64,000 nt of DNA from Flavobacterium pallidum (GCF_003097535.1 NZ_CP029187.1:1922001-1986000); one strand, 5' to 3'. Shown: positions 16,987 through 25,979, numbered from the stretch's first letter. The notes: generated by a model not told the origin, from the sequence alone. Numbers and translations: made by a program.

Positions 16987-17340
16987 CTATCGATTCAAAG
17001 GATTGGCTCCTAAAATCGGCCCTTCGACTTCTTCCGGTTCCGGAGATTTGGTCGGGGAGGTACTTCCGGTAAGGACATTATTGCTGAAATCGTAGGCATC
17101 GTTAAGCTCCTTTGTCTTGACTTCGCGCGTGTTGCGGTACTTCTTCACGTTAATCTGGTGTTCATAAATGATCACCCATGAGCCGCTTTCACTATCCAGT
17201 GCCAAAGCCTTGGTGATGATAGCATGTGATGCGGTCTCATAATCTGGCCTGATGATTTGCGAAACCTGTGTTGTACTGTATTTTCCCTGCGAAAAGCAGA
17301 ACCCTGTTGCCAGGAGAAAGAAGAGGACATTGATTTTCAT
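16987..17340 (-). CDS. Secreted protein of unknown function
   Basis: 117 residues with a signal peptide (MKINVLFFLLATGFCFSQG), a mature part with a predicted alpha/beta stretch (ALALDSESGSWVIIYEHQI) and a Pro/Glu-rich C-terminal tail (SPTKSPEPEEVEGPI), probably disordered. No known family. Stands alone on the minus strand downstream of the MATE gene. Confidence 0.6.
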   Translation of the reverse strand: MKINVLFFLLATGFCFSQGKYSTTQVSQIIRPDYETASHAIITKALALDSESGSWVIIYEHQINVKKYRNTREVKTKELNDAYDFSNNVLTGSTSPTKSPEPEEVEGPILGANPLNR

Positions 17341-17543
17341 TTTGCTGCGGTTTTAATGGCAGCAGGTTAAGACCGGGTAGTTTGGTAATCCAAATGTATA
17401 CAAATTATATATAGCCCAGTGTTAAAGTGAGTAAAGAAGCCCAATGACTGAGTGAATACCTGATTGTAATGAGAATTAACGGAATCAGTTGCCGGATACC
17501 AAGCTTCTGAAGAGCTGAGCCGATCACTTCCTCACTCACTACC

Positions 17544-18968
17544 TTAAACCTTCACCGTCTTCCATTTTCCACGCTTAAACAGGATAAAGCTCGCTATCGT
17601 AATACCTGTTTCTGCCACAGGAAGTGCAATGAACACCCCGCGTGGCCCCATCTCTAAGTATTTGGCCAACAGATAGGCCAATGGAATCTGGAACAGCCAA
17701 AACCCTATCAGGTTTACGATCGTAGGGGTCCAGGTATCGCCGGCTCCGTTAAAAGCGTTGATCATCACCATCCCGATGCCGTAAAAGACATACCCGCAGG
17801 CTATGATACGCACCGCTTCAACTGCATACGTGCGTACGAGCGGATCGTTGGTAAAAAAATCAACCAGTATTTCTGCTCCAAGCAAAGATATCAGCATGAC
17901 AACCAGCATGTATATTACATTGTATTTAGCTGTTTTCAGCACCGATTCTTCAGCGCGCTGGATTTCCTTTGCGCCGAGGTTCTGCCCGACCAACGTAGCC
18001 GCAGCATTGCTCATGCCCCATGCCGGCAACAGGAAGAACATCATCAGGCGCATGGCCGTCTGGTACCCCGCAGAACCATGATCCCCGCCCGTAGTGGCGA
18101 CAAGCTGTGCCAGGAAAATCCAGCTGCACGAGGCTATGACAAACTGCAATACCGCCGGAGAGGCAATTTTTACAATCGACCGTATGATTTCGGGATCCGG
18201 TTTCAGATAAGAAAAAGCGACTTTGAGTACGCTGTTACCATGAAACAAATGATACAGCTGGTATGTTACTCCGATGCTCCGTCCAAGGGTCGTAGCGATC
18301 GCCGCACCTGTAAGTCCGAATGCAGGAATCGGTCCCAGTCCATTAATGAATATCGGGCATAAGATAATGTTGCTGATATTGGCAATCCAAAGGCTTTTCA
18401 TCGCAATGGCAGCATTACCAGCACCTCGGAAAATCCCATTGATCAGGAACAGCAGCATGATGACGATGCTTCCTCCGGTCATGATTTGTATAAAGGGCGT
18501 GCCTTGTTCCGCAGCCTGGGCACTGGCTCCCATGAGTTTTAATATATCGGTGCCAAAATAAACGCCAAGGCCACTGATGACGATGTTGATACAAAACGCA
18601 ATCAGGATGGCCTGCATGCCCGAACGTGCTGCCGCTTCAGGGTTTTTCTCGCCAATGCGGCGCGCGACCATGGCCGTTGCCGCCATGCTGATTCCGATGG
18701 CAAGCGAATAAATGATGGTCAATACGGATTCTGTCAGCCCGACCGTCTGCACTGCAAAGCTGCTGTTTTCAAGATGTCCCACAAAATACAGGTCGACCAA
18801 TGCAAATACCGATTCCATGCACATTTCGAGCATCATCGGGATGGCGAGCAGGATTACCGACAGCCGGATACTGCCGGTAGTATAGTCAATGGTTTCGCCT
18901 TTGAGCGATTGTTTTATGATGGAAAAGATATTGGACAGGGTTCCGGTGAAAGGTTTTTTCTGTTTCAT
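17544..18968 (-). CDS. MATE family efflux transporter
   Basis: 474 residues, about 12 transmembrane helices, the normal size of MATE cation/drug antiporters (NorM/DinF type). Two internally similar halves start near residues 30 and 260, with typical segments such as FVGHLENSSFAVQTVGLTES and QNLGAKEIQRAEE. It exports organic cations or drugs using an ion gradient; the actual substrate cannot be read from sequence. A -7 element, TATATTTG (18973-18980 on the minus strand), ends only 4 bases before the start codon, so the mRNA may be leaderless. Confidence 0.9.
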   Translation of the reverse strand: MKQKKPFTGTLSNIFSIIKQSLKGETIDYTTGSIRLSVILLAIPMMLEMCMESVFALVDLYFVGHLENSSFAVQTVGLTESVLTIIYSLAIGISMAATAMVARRIGEKNPEAAARSGMQAILIAFCINIVISGLGVYFGTDILKLMGASAQAAEQGTPFIQIMTGGSIVIMLLFLINGIFRGAGNAAIAMKSLWIANISNIILCPIFINGLGPIPAFGLTGAAIATTLGRSIGVTYQLYHLFHGNSVLKVAFSYLKPDPEIIRSIVKIASPAVLQFVIASCSWIFLAQLVATTGGDHGSAGYQTAMRLMMFFLLPAWGMSNAAATLVGQNLGAKEIQRAEESVLKTAKYNVIYMLVVMLISLLGAEILVDFFTNDPLVRTYAVEAVRIIACGYVFYGIGMVMINAFNGAGDTWTPTIVNLIGFWLFQIPLAYLLAKYLEMGPRGVFIALPVAETGITIASFILFKRGKWKTVKV

Positions 18969-18990
18969 AAAACAAATATATCTTTTTTAT

Positions 18991-19021
18991 AAAAAAGCAG
19001 GCCCATAAAGTGAGCCTGCTA
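18991..19021 (-). terminator. Terminator after the gene at 19048
   Basis: AGCAGGC (18996-19002) pairs with GCCTGCT (19014-19020); read on the minus strand the stem is followed by a run of T. It separates the 19048 gene from the MATE gene. Confidence 0.65.
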
Positions 19022-19047
19022 AAAGTCTAAAAGTCTAAAATCTATTT

Positions 19048-19395
19048 TTATGTATCCAGATTCCCACGATTGATATGGTTGTCCGGATGGGAATTCGGGT
19101 AACGGTTCGCCGCCGTATCCGAATTGCGGTCTTTGTTTTCTACCTGTGACTGCATGTCGCCATCGTATGATTTTGCGTTTGGAGTATCATCCTGAGTGTC
19201 ATTTGCAGCAGTGGCATCGGCATTCCTGGCGCGGTTCACTGTGTGTTGCCTGCCATTGTCGTCGGTTTCGGTTTCCTGCTGGAGTTTGGATGCTGCAGGA
19301 TTGTAATCTTCAGGGAGGTTTTCGGCACTGAAACCTTCGTTGACTTCCTGCTCGTTGTTTATTTTTTTATTGCCGAGGTCTTTATTGTGGTCCAT
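19048..19395 (-). CDS. Hydrophilic, probably disordered protein
   Basis: About 115 residues from MDHNKDLGNKKINNEQEV. The whole chain is rich in Asn, Asp, Glu, Gln and Thr with almost no hydrophobic core, so it is likely intrinsically disordered. Similar low-complexity stress-type proteins occur in Bacteroidota, but I recognise no family. The start at 19395 is preferred to one eight codons upstream because that extension is hydrophobic and unlike the rest. Confidence 0.5.
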   Translation of the reverse strand: MDHNKDLGNKKINNEQEVNEGFSAENLPEDYNPAASKLQQETETDDNGRQHTVNRARNADATAANDTQDDTPNAKSYDGDMQSQVENKDRNSDTAANRYPNSHPDNHINRGNLDT

Positions 19396-19452
19396 GATGG
19401 TATGGTTTAGAATTGTCATTTCAATTTACGGCGATTTAATGACAATCTATTT

Positions 19453-19486
19453 TTGTTTAACATACATTTAATTCCGTTTATCTTTG
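19453..19486 (+). promoter_or_regulatory. Promoter of the rluE-like gene (near-leaderless)
   Basis: TTG (19453-19455) and TATCTTTG (19479-19486), separated by 23 bases. The -7 element ends only 4 bases before the ATG at 19491, so transcription should begin at or next to the start codon. Confidence 0.55.
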
Positions 19487-19490
19487 CGCC

Positions 19491-20057
19491 ATGGGCCATC
19501 ATCATTACATCATCCATAAACCTTACGGGTATTTAAGCCAGTTTGTTTATGAACTCAAACGGAAGAAAAAGCTTTTAGGCGAATTGTATGATTTTGCTGA
19601 AGGCACGATGGCTATCGGGCGCCTCGACGAAGACTCCGAGGGTTTATTGCTATTGACAACGGACGGCATGATGAGTGAAATCGTGCGGGGCAGGAAAGTC
19701 GAAAAGGAATATTACGCCCAGGTGGATGGTATCATCACACAGGCCGCTGTCGACGAACTTAAGAACGGTGTCGAAATAGGCTTTAACGGCAAAAAATACA
19801 TTACCCGAAAATGTGAAGCCCATCTGCTTGAAACGCCTGATTTACCTGCACGCGGCCAAAAAATCCGGGATGAGCGCCATGGCCCGACGAGCTGGGTATC
19901 GATTACATTGAAGGAAGGGAAGTTTCGTCAGGTAAGGAAAATGACGGCTGCGGTGGGGTTTCCAACCTTAAGGCTGGTACGGGTGCGTATCGGGAATGTG
20001 CATCTGAATGACCTGAAGTCAGGAGAAGTCATGGAAGTGGATGATTTTTCGCTTTAG
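19491..20057 (+). CDS. rluE: 23S rRNA pseudouridine synthase, RluE/RsuA family
   Basis: 188 residues, the size of RluE, which makes pseudouridine 2457 in E. coli 23S rRNA. The catalytic segment is GRLDEDSEGLLLLTTDG (residues ~44-60), with the conserved Asp of RsuA-family synthases. YHIIHKPYG-like start (HHYIIHKPYGYLSQF) and the C-terminal EGKFRQVRKMTAAVG motif are also typical. No S4 domain precedes it, as in RluE. Monocistronic. The exact target uridine is inferred. Confidence 0.88.
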   Translation: MGHHHYIIHKPYGYLSQFVYELKRKKKLLGELYDFAEGTMAIGRLDEDSEGLLLLTTDGMMSEIVRGRKVEKEYYAQVDGIITQAAVDELKNGVEIGFNGKKYITRKCEAHLLETPDLPARGQKIRDERHGPTSWVSITLKEGKFRQVRKMTAAVGFPTLRLVRVRIGNVHLNDLKSGEVMEVDDFSL

Positions 20058-20124
20058 TATTAATATTTTACCACAATCAAAACCTATCAAAAACTTACAT
20101 TCCATTATTGGTGTTGTTTTGGAG

Positions 20125-20155
20125 TTGTATGAAAATTACGAAGCGTCTATATTTG
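20125..20155 (+). promoter_or_regulatory. Promoter of the GH30 gene
   Basis: TTG (20125-20127), 20 bases, then TATATTTG (20148-20155), the Bacteroidota pattern. The ATG is at 20181. Confidence 0.65.
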
Positions 20156-20180
20156 TAACCAACCAATAAACCGATCACAA

Positions 20181-21590
20181 ATGAAATTATTGAAGATTGC
20201 GCTGCTTGCGTTGCTGTTGTCCTTGCCGGTATCGGCACAAAAGAAAAAAGGGACAGTAGTGAGTTCCTGGATTACAAAACCGGACAGATCTGCCTTATTG
20301 CAGCAACAGCCTGCTTTATATTTTAAGAATGTAAAGCAAAAAATGCAGACCATTTATGTCGATGAAAAAACGACCTTCCAAACGATGGATGGTTTTGGCT
20401 ATTGTTTGACTGGCGGTAGTGCGCAACTGATCGGTAAAATGGGCGAAAAGGAACAATCTGAGTTGCTCAGGGAATTATTCTCGGATAATTTAAGCAGTAT
20501 TTCCATCAGTTACCTGCGCGTAAGCATCGGTGCTTCGGATCTAGATGACCATGTATTTTCGTATGATGATTTGCCTGAAGGTGCAACCGATCCGTCACTG
20601 GCTAAGTTCAGTTTAGACAATGATTACAGGACGGGATTGATTCCGCTGTTGAAGAAAATCATCGCCATCAATCCAACCATAAAAATCATGGGTTCGCCGT
20701 GGTCGGCACCGGTTTGGATGAAAACAAATGGCAAAGTCAAAGGAGGCAGCCTGAAACCGGAGTTTTACGAGACATACGCAAACTACTTCGTGAAATATAT
20801 TCAAGCCATGCAGAAAGTTGGCATTCCCATTGCTGCAATTACGATACAAAATGAACCGCTGCATCCCGGCAATACGCCGAGCATGTACATGGAAGCCAAG
20901 GACCAGGCCATTTTCATAAAGAAACATTTGGGACCGGCATTTAAGAGCGCTGGCATTAAGACTAAAATTATCCTGTACGACCACAATTGCGACAAACCCG
21001 AATATCCGATTTCGATAATGGATGACCCTGAAGCAAAACAATATGTTGACGGCTCCGGTTTTCATTTGTATGGCGGTGAAATCACAGCAATGACAACTGT
21101 TCACAATGCCCATCCGGATAAAAACCTGTATTTCACGGAACAATGGAACGGCGGTCCTGAGAAGTTTGCCGAAGATTTAAAAAGCAATGTCGGAAACCTT
21201 GTCATCGGGGCCACGCGCAATTGGGCGAAAACCGTCCTGCAATGGAACCTTGCCGCCGACCCGCAATACAATCCGCATACCGACGATGGCGGTTGTACTT
21301 CGTGCCTCGGGGCCATTACAATTGATGGAAATCATGTGACACGCAATATTGCCTATTACACCATGGCGCACGCTGCCTCATATGTTGAGACAGGCTCAAA
21401 ACGCATTCAGAGCAACATCGTCGGGGACTTACAAAATGTGGCATTTATTACGCCGAATGGCAGGAAAGTCCTGATTGTACTCAATACAGGCAATACGACA
21501 CAGCAATTCTTTATCAAAGATTCAAAACGCTGGGGCAAGGCGGTCACGGCAAGTTTGGAAGCTGGTGCCGTTGCCACTTATTCATGGTAA
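20181..21590 (+). CDS. Secreted glycoside hydrolase family 30 (glucosylceramidase-like)
   Basis: 469 residues with a signal peptide (MKLLKIALLALLLSLPVSAQ). A (beta/alpha)8 barrel follows, with the family-30 general acid/base in ITIQNEP (E225) and the nucleophile in YFTEQWNGG (E320); GFGYCLTGGSA near residue 71 and the PWSAPVWMK strand are also typical. A C-terminal beta-sandwich ends near ATYSW. GH30 enzymes retain configuration and act on beta-glucosides or beta-1,6-glucans; the substrate here is not known. It stands alone, without a polysaccharide-utilisation cluster. Confidence 0.9.
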   Translation: MKLLKIALLALLLSLPVSAQKKKGTVVSSWITKPDRSALLQQQPALYFKNVKQKMQTIYVDEKTTFQTMDGFGYCLTGGSAQLIGKMGEKEQSELLRELFSDNLSSISISYLRVSIGASDLDDHVFSYDDLPEGATDPSLAKFSLDNDYRTGLIPLLKKIIAINPTIKIMGSPWSAPVWMKTNGKVKGGSLKPEFYETYANYFVKYIQAMQKVGIPIAAITIQNEPLHPGNTPSMYMEAKDQAIFIKKHLGPAFKSAGIKTKIILYDHNCDKPEYPISIMDDPEAKQYVDGSGFHLYGGEITAMTTVHNAHPDKNLYFTEQWNGGPEKFAEDLKSNVGNLVIGATRNWAKTVLQWNLAADPQYNPHTDDGGCTSCLGAITIDGNHVTRNIAYYTMAHAASYVETGSKRIQSNIVGDLQNVAFITPNGRKVLIVLNTGNTTQQFFIKDSKRWGKAVTASLEAGAVATYSW

Positions 21591-21634
21591 CATCGACAAT
21601 AAAACATACAGCGATAAAAGCAGGCCCGAAATGA

Positions 21635-21658
21635 AAAGACCCGCCTAAGCAGGTCTTT
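21635..21658. terminator. Bidirectional hairpin between GH30 and the lipoprotein gene
   Basis: AAAGACC (21635-21641) / GGTCTTT (21652-21658) between two converging genes. Confidence 0.5.
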
Positions 21659-21682
21659 GTCATCAAAGTGTACCATCAAAAA

Positions 21683-22207
21683 CTAGTAGCTGTTGTCTGG
21701 ATTTTCGGTATAGGTCACACCCACCGTACCCGAAGACGATTGGGGATTTCCGGAACCATCCCTGACCGGAAAACTCGTGTTCGGCGTAATCATCGTCATG
21801 GTGTTGCCCGACATTCCGTTCCCGGTTTTAAAAACATAATGATTTACAACGATATCATTGTCCAGGTCCGATGTGGTGGTGAGCGAGTTTTCTGACCTTG
21901 TCCAGGTTCCCTTCGTGACCCTTGCATCGCAAAACGAAATTGTCCCTTGTATACTGATGAAATTCTCCTCCAGTATGTAGGTGCCGTCGCGGTTAATCGT
22001 GATCCTTGAATCATCAAAACACCTGCTTTCCTCCATCAGGTTAATGGAACTGACACCGTCCTCATCATAGTCTACCGCCCTCGGGGCATTAAACGCAGTA
22101 AGATTGTAGGTTCCTGTAATGTCATGGTTACCGGTGGTCCTTTCATCATCACATGCCAGTACTAAACATCCGGCAGCGGCAAGCAAAACAAATTTCATTT
22201 TTTTCAT
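21683..22207 (-). CDS. Lipoprotein with lipocalin-like repeat
   Basis: 174 residues starting MKKMKFVLLAAAGCLVLACDD, with a lipobox (LVLAC). The mature part has the pattern of small Bacteroidota lipocalin-like proteins: ITGTYNLTAF near the start, ITINRDGTYILEENF in the middle and KGTWTRSENSLTT, i.e. strands around G-T-x-x-L / D-G-T / G-x-W. Such proteins are usually surface or periplasmic lipoproteins without known ligand. Translation could begin three codons later. Function unknown. Confidence 0.7.
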   Translation of the reverse strand: MKKMKFVLLAAAGCLVLACDDERTTGNHDITGTYNLTAFNAPRAVDYDEDGVSSINLMEESRCFDDSRITINRDGTYILEENFISIQGTISFCDARVTKGTWTRSENSLTTTSDLDNDIVVNHYVFKTGNGMSGNTMTMITPNTSFPVRDGSGNPQSSSGTVGVTYTENPDNSY

Positions 22208-22277
22208 TTTCTTTTTTCATTTATTAATTGGTCAAATGTACACTGGGCATTGGCGGAACCTTTACAACATTCCATCC

Positions 22278-22314
22278 GAAGGTTACGATGCGTTTCCGTA
22301 ATCCCGTAACCTTC
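22278..22314. repeat. Perfect 10-bp inverted repeat upstream of transketolase
   Basis: GAAGGTTACG (22278-22287) and CGTAACCTTC (22305-22314) with a 17-base loop, in the 257-bp gap between the divergent lipoprotein and transketolase genes. Could be an operator or an mRNA hairpin; no regulator known. Confidence 0.45.
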
Positions 22315-22430
22315 AAAGCCAATCCTGTAACTTTAGCAGCACAACATCAGCTTGACTGTTTTACGGCATTTCAGGTACAGTTACCAACAGTCATTTAATA
22401 ACTAATTCAAACGAAATCCAATTATCTGAC

Positions 22431-22438
22431 TATCTTTG
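22431..22438 (+). promoter_or_regulatory. -7 element of the transketolase operon
   Basis: TATCTTTG, 26 bases before the ATG at 22465; no good -33 TTG at the expected distance. Confidence 0.45.
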
Positions 22439-22464
22439 CGCAAGTTTAACTTTTTCAAATAAAA

Positions 22465-23316
22465 ATGAAGCCTGACACACAACAACTCAACAATTTAAGC
22501 ATTCAGGTACGCAGGGATATTTTGCGTATGGTTCATGCCGTAAACTCAGGCCATCCGGGCGGTTCGCTGGGCTGTACCGAGTTTTTCGTAGCCCTTTACC
22601 AAAACCTGATGGACCGGAAAGACACCTTTGATATGGATGGTATCGGGGAAGATATCTTCTTCCTTTCCAACGGCCACATTTCACCGGTTTTTTACAGCGT
22701 ATTGGCGCGCAGCGGATATTTTCCGGTTGCAGAACTGGCGACTTTCCGCCACATTAATTCCCGTCTTCAGGGACATCCGACGACACATGAAGGATTGCCG
22801 GGCGTACGCATCGCATCAGGCTCACTAGGGCAGGGGATGTCGGTAGCCATCGGAGCTGCACAGGCCAAGAAACTGAACAAATGCAATCATCTCGTTTATT
22901 CCCTGCACGGTGATGGGGAATTGCAGGAAGGACAGAATTGGGAAGCCATTATGTATGCTTCAGCAAAAAAAGTGGACAACCTGATCGCTACCATCGACCT
23001 TAACGGAAAGCAGATAGACGGTTCTACCGATGAGGTGTTGGCGATGGGTAGTGTAAAAGCCAAATTCGAAGCTTTCGACTGGGAAGTACTTGAAATCACT
23101 GAAGGAAACAACATCGAAGCCATTATCAAAGGCATGACCGAAGCCAAATCCAAAACCGGAAAAGGAAAACCGGTTTGTGTACTGTTGCACACTGAAATGG
23201 GCCACGGTGTCGATTACATGATGCACACCCACGCCTGGCATGGCAAAGCCCCGAATGATGCGCAGCTTGAAGCGGCATTAAGCCAGAATTACAGCGAAAG
23301 TGAAAGCGACTATTAA
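22465..23316 (+). CDS. Transketolase, N-terminal (thiamine-diphosphate) subunit
   Basis: 283 residues corresponding to the first third of a full-length transketolase. The ThDP/Mg site motif is GDGELQEGQNWEA (~residues 151-163); other conserved points are HAVNSGHPGGSLG (~23-35) and SLGQGMSVAIGAAQ. With the next gene it makes a two-subunit transketolase transferring two-carbon units in the pentose phosphate pathway, as in many Bacteroidota and archaea. The partner begins 93 bases downstream; the spacer contains nested ATTGAGA/TCTCAAT inverted repeats. Confidence 0.93.
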   Translation: MKPDTQQLNNLSIQVRRDILRMVHAVNSGHPGGSLGCTEFFVALYQNLMDRKDTFDMDGIGEDIFFLSNGHISPVFYSVLARSGYFPVAELATFRHINSRLQGHPTTHEGLPGVRIASGSLGQGMSVAIGAAQAKKLNKCNHLVYSLHGDGELQEGQNWEAIMYASAKKVDNLIATIDLNGKQIDGSTDEVLAMGSVKAKFEAFDWEVLEITEGNNIEAIIKGMTEAKSKTGKGKPVCVLLHTEMGHGVDYMMHTHAWHGKAPNDAQLEAALSQNYSESESDY

Positions 23317-23409
23317 AAAGAGATATTAGATTTTAGGATTGAGAATTGAGACAAGGCACAAGTTGTTTATCTCACATCTCAATACGCATTATTCAATACT
23401 AAAAAGACA

Positions 23410-24363
23410 ATGAAAAAATATACAAACACAGGCAGTAAAGACACCCGATCCGGTTTTGGGGCAGGGCTTACTGAGTTAGGGCAGAAGAATGAAAACGTAG
23501 TCGCATTGTGTGCGGACCTTATCGGATCGCTCAAAATGGACGACTTCAAGAAAAACCATCCGGAGCGTTTCTTCCAGATCGGTATTGCTGAGGCGAATAT
23601 GATTGGCATTGCCGCCGGATTGACCATTGGCGGTAAAATACCTTTTACGGGAACTTTTGCAAATTTTTCCACAGGAAGGGTTTATGATCAAATCCGCCAG
23701 TCAGTGGCATATTCGGATAAGAATGTAAAAATTTGCGCTTCACACGCCGGACTTACATTAGGTGAAGATGGTGCCACACACCAAATCCTGGAAGACATCG
23801 GCCTGATGAAGATGCTGCCGGGAATGACCGTAATCAATACCTGTGATTACAACCAGACCAAAGCCGCTACGCTTGCAATAGCTGACCATCATGGACCTGT
23901 TTACCTGCGTTTCGGGAGGCCGGTTGTGCCAAATTTCATGCCGTCCGATGAACCTTTTGAAATCGGGAAAGCCATTTTGCTCAATGAGGGTAGTGATGTA
24001 ACTATAGTTGCCACCGGGCATCTCGTTTGGGAGGCATTGCTTGCAGCCGAAGCTTTGGAAGCCAAAGGGATTTCTGCGGAAGTCATTAATATCCATACCA
24101 TTAAGCCCTTGGATGAAGCCGCAATCCTGAAATCTTTAGGTAAAACAAAATGCATTGTAACTGCCGAAGAGCACAATATCCTGGGAGGACTTGGTGAAAG
24201 TGTGGCAAGAGTGTTGTCACTTCACCATCCGGCGCCACAGGAATTTGTTGCCGTACAGGACAGTTTCGGCGAAAGCGGGACCCCTGAGCAACTGATGGAA
24301 AAATATAAGCTGAACCATCAGGCGATTGCTGAAGCGGCCATGAAGGTAATTGCGAGGAAATAA
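23410..24363 (+). CDS. Transketolase, C-terminal (pyrimidine-binding) subunit
   Basis: 317 residues covering the pyrimidine-binding and C-terminal domains of transketolase. The conserved E in RFFQIGIAEANMIGIAAG (around residue 60) contacts ThDP; the phosphate-binding region HAGLTLGEDGATHQ follows. Pairs with the N-terminal subunit encoded just upstream; together they equal one ~600-residue enzyme. Convergent with the FKBP-like gene across a strong terminator. Confidence 0.93.
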   Translation: MKKYTNTGSKDTRSGFGAGLTELGQKNENVVALCADLIGSLKMDDFKKNHPERFFQIGIAEANMIGIAAGLTIGGKIPFTGTFANFSTGRVYDQIRQSVAYSDKNVKICASHAGLTLGEDGATHQILEDIGLMKMLPGMTVINTCDYNQTKAATLAIADHHGPVYLRFGRPVVPNFMPSDEPFEIGKAILLNEGSDVTIVATGHLVWEALLAAEALEAKGISAEVINIHTIKPLDEAAILKSLGKTKCIVTAEEHNILGGLGESVARVLSLHHPAPQEFVAVQDSFGESGTPEQLMEKYKLNHQAIAEAAMKVIARK

Positions 24364-24410
24364 GAAATTAGTGAATTGGCAGATTAGCGAATTCGCTCTG
24401 CGACCAATAA

Positions 24411-24440
24411 AAAAATCCCGTCTATTATGACGGGATTTTT
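24411..24440. terminator. Bidirectional rho-independent terminator
   Basis: AAAAATCCCGTC / GACGGGATTTTT with a 6-base loop, perfect 12-bp stem, between converging genes ending at 24363 and 24472. Confidence 0.85.
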
Positions 24441-24471
24441 ATTTATAGTGTATGTGTAATCCGCTGATTTA

Positions 24472-25500
24472 TTAATGGCAACTCGCATCCAGATGCTTCC
24501 TCAATCGCGTCTGTGATGAAGTGTCTCCAGCGCAATTCGGAATTCCTGCCGGTTCATTCAGCAGTGGATCTGCATTAGGAATCGGGTCAAATGGATATTT
24601 CCATGAAGGGCCTGCTGTTCCTGCTGGTTTGCGGACTTCATCTTTGGTATAGTAATGGTCGTTGTCATCATCGATATCGATAAAATCAGGAACAGTATCA
24701 CCATCTGTATCATCATCAAAATAATCGCCATTGTGGTTCAGGTCTTCATACAGTGACAATACGCCATCCTGATCATGGTCACGGCGTTTCACTGAATTGA
24801 GCCTGACGGTAAAAACCAATGGGGAATACGAAGGGATGTTCACCCTCGCCGTATTAAAGTAGCCCAATCCGGAAGGAAGGAAAACCACACCCACACCGGC
24901 ATTGTTAAACGTATAAGTCCCGTCACCATTCTGTGTAACGCTTTCGGCAGGATTCAGCAGGGTTACAAATTGCCTGTAGCCTGAAATCAATGCGCTTTCT
25001 GCCGTACTCATTATAGGGTAAGTGGACCAGATGCCATTTTTATTCCTGTCAAATTCCTTGTTGTCAAGCTTCCATCCGCGATAACTTGTGAAAGTCGAAT
25101 CTACGGTTGTCGGGCGGTTTGCACCACCACCCTGGTTCAAAATCACATAATACATGTGGTAAGGTACCGTATCTTCAGGATCACCGGTAGTAAGGTTGGA
25201 TACCCTAACATCGTTGGTTACGATTTTATCTTTTACCAAAGGATATTCCGTATTGTCCCAAATGGACACGTGTCCGTCACCTGCAATAAGCGTGTCAATC
25301 GCAATATCCTGCAGTCCGTCGATAGTGGTGACGGTCATGTAATGTGTTTTCAGGTAAGTTTCGATAGAATCTATATCGGCGGTATATTGTGCAGCGCGAT
25401 CACGCAGAGGAGCTGTTTTGATACTATCATCATTTTTATGGCAGGAAAATAATGTCAGGGAGGCGGTAAACGCAATAAAATAAAACTTAAATTTGTTCAT
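24472..25500 (-). CDS. FKBP-type peptidyl-prolyl isomerase-like lipoprotein with calcium-type repeats
   Basis: 342 residues from MNKFKFYFIAFTASLTLFSC, a lipobox. An FKBP-like fold lies around residues 150-245 (VDSTFTSYRGW...SGYRQFVTLLNPAE...FLPSGLGYFN...SPLVFTVRL), the pattern seen in flavobacterial lipoprotein isomerases. It is followed by an Asp-rich segment (RDHDQDGVLSLYEDLN, DDDTDGDTVPDFIDIDDDND) like EF-hand or thrombospondin type-3 calcium-binding repeats. It may assist folding of exported proteins. Key aromatic active-site residues could not be checked with confidence. Confidence 0.7.
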   Translation of the reverse strand: MNKFKFYFIAFTASLTLFSCHKNDDSIKTAPLRDRAAQYTADIDSIETYLKTHYMTVTTIDGLQDIAIDTLIAGDGHVSIWDNTEYPLVKDKIVTNDVRVSNLTTGDPEDTVPYHMYYVILNQGGGANRPTTVDSTFTSYRGWKLDNKEFDRNKNGIWSTYPIMSTAESALISGYRQFVTLLNPAESVTQNGDGTYTFNNAGVGVVFLPSGLGYFNTARVNIPSYSPLVFTVRLNSVKRRDHDQDGVLSLYEDLNHNGDYFDDDTDGDTVPDFIDIDDDNDHYYTKDEVRKPAGTAGPSWKYPFDPIPNADPLLNEPAGIPNCAGDTSSQTRLRKHLDASCH

Positions 25501-25580
25501 TCTTGAGTCGAATTTTGATGGCGCAAGATACAATATAGATTTATTTTTGAAACAAATTTAACTCCGTTTTTGTAAAAGAT

Positions 25581-25961
25581 ATGAGAATTGATAAATATCT
25601 GTGGTGTGTGAGATATTACAAGACACGGAATATGGTGACAGAAGCCTGCAAGAAGAACCAGATCACTGTAAATGGCAGTGTTGCAAAGCCATCGAAGGAA
25701 GTGTTTGCAGGAGATAAGATTACTTTTCGCAAAGAGCAGATTACCCATATTATTGCGGTATTGGATATTCCGCTGAATCGTGTAGGCGCGAAGTTGGTTG
25801 ATATTTACCGAAAAGATGAAACCCCGCCGGAAGCCTTTGCACATCTCGAGATGATGAAGCTTTCCAAAGAACATTACCGTCGCACCGGAGATGGGCGCCC
25901 TACTAAAAAAGACCGTCGTGATCTTGAGGATTACGAGCTTGAAAACGAAACCGATTCCTGA
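25581..25961 (+). CDS. hslR: S4-domain RNA-binding protein (Hsp15-like)
   Basis: 126 residues. The S4 domain occupies residues 1-65: MRIDKYLWCVRYYKTRNMVT, then QITVNGSVAKPSKEVFAGD. Hsp15 binds free 50S subunits carrying a nascent chain, and the basic C-terminal tail (TGDGRPTKKDRRDLEDY) is typical of the family. The next gene starts 18 bases downstream, suggesting co-transcription. Confidence 0.85.
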   Translation: MRIDKYLWCVRYYKTRNMVTEACKKNQITVNGSVAKPSKEVFAGDKITFRKEQITHIIAVLDIPLNRVGAKLVDIYRKDETPPEAFAHLEMMKLSKEHYRRTGDGRPTKKDRRDLEDYELENETDS

Positions 25962-25979
25962 GTATAATTTACAAAGCAC

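Noticed and set aside
20181-21590. Polysaccharide utilisation locus around GH30
   Set aside because: No susC/susD pair, regulator or other glycosidase lies nearby.
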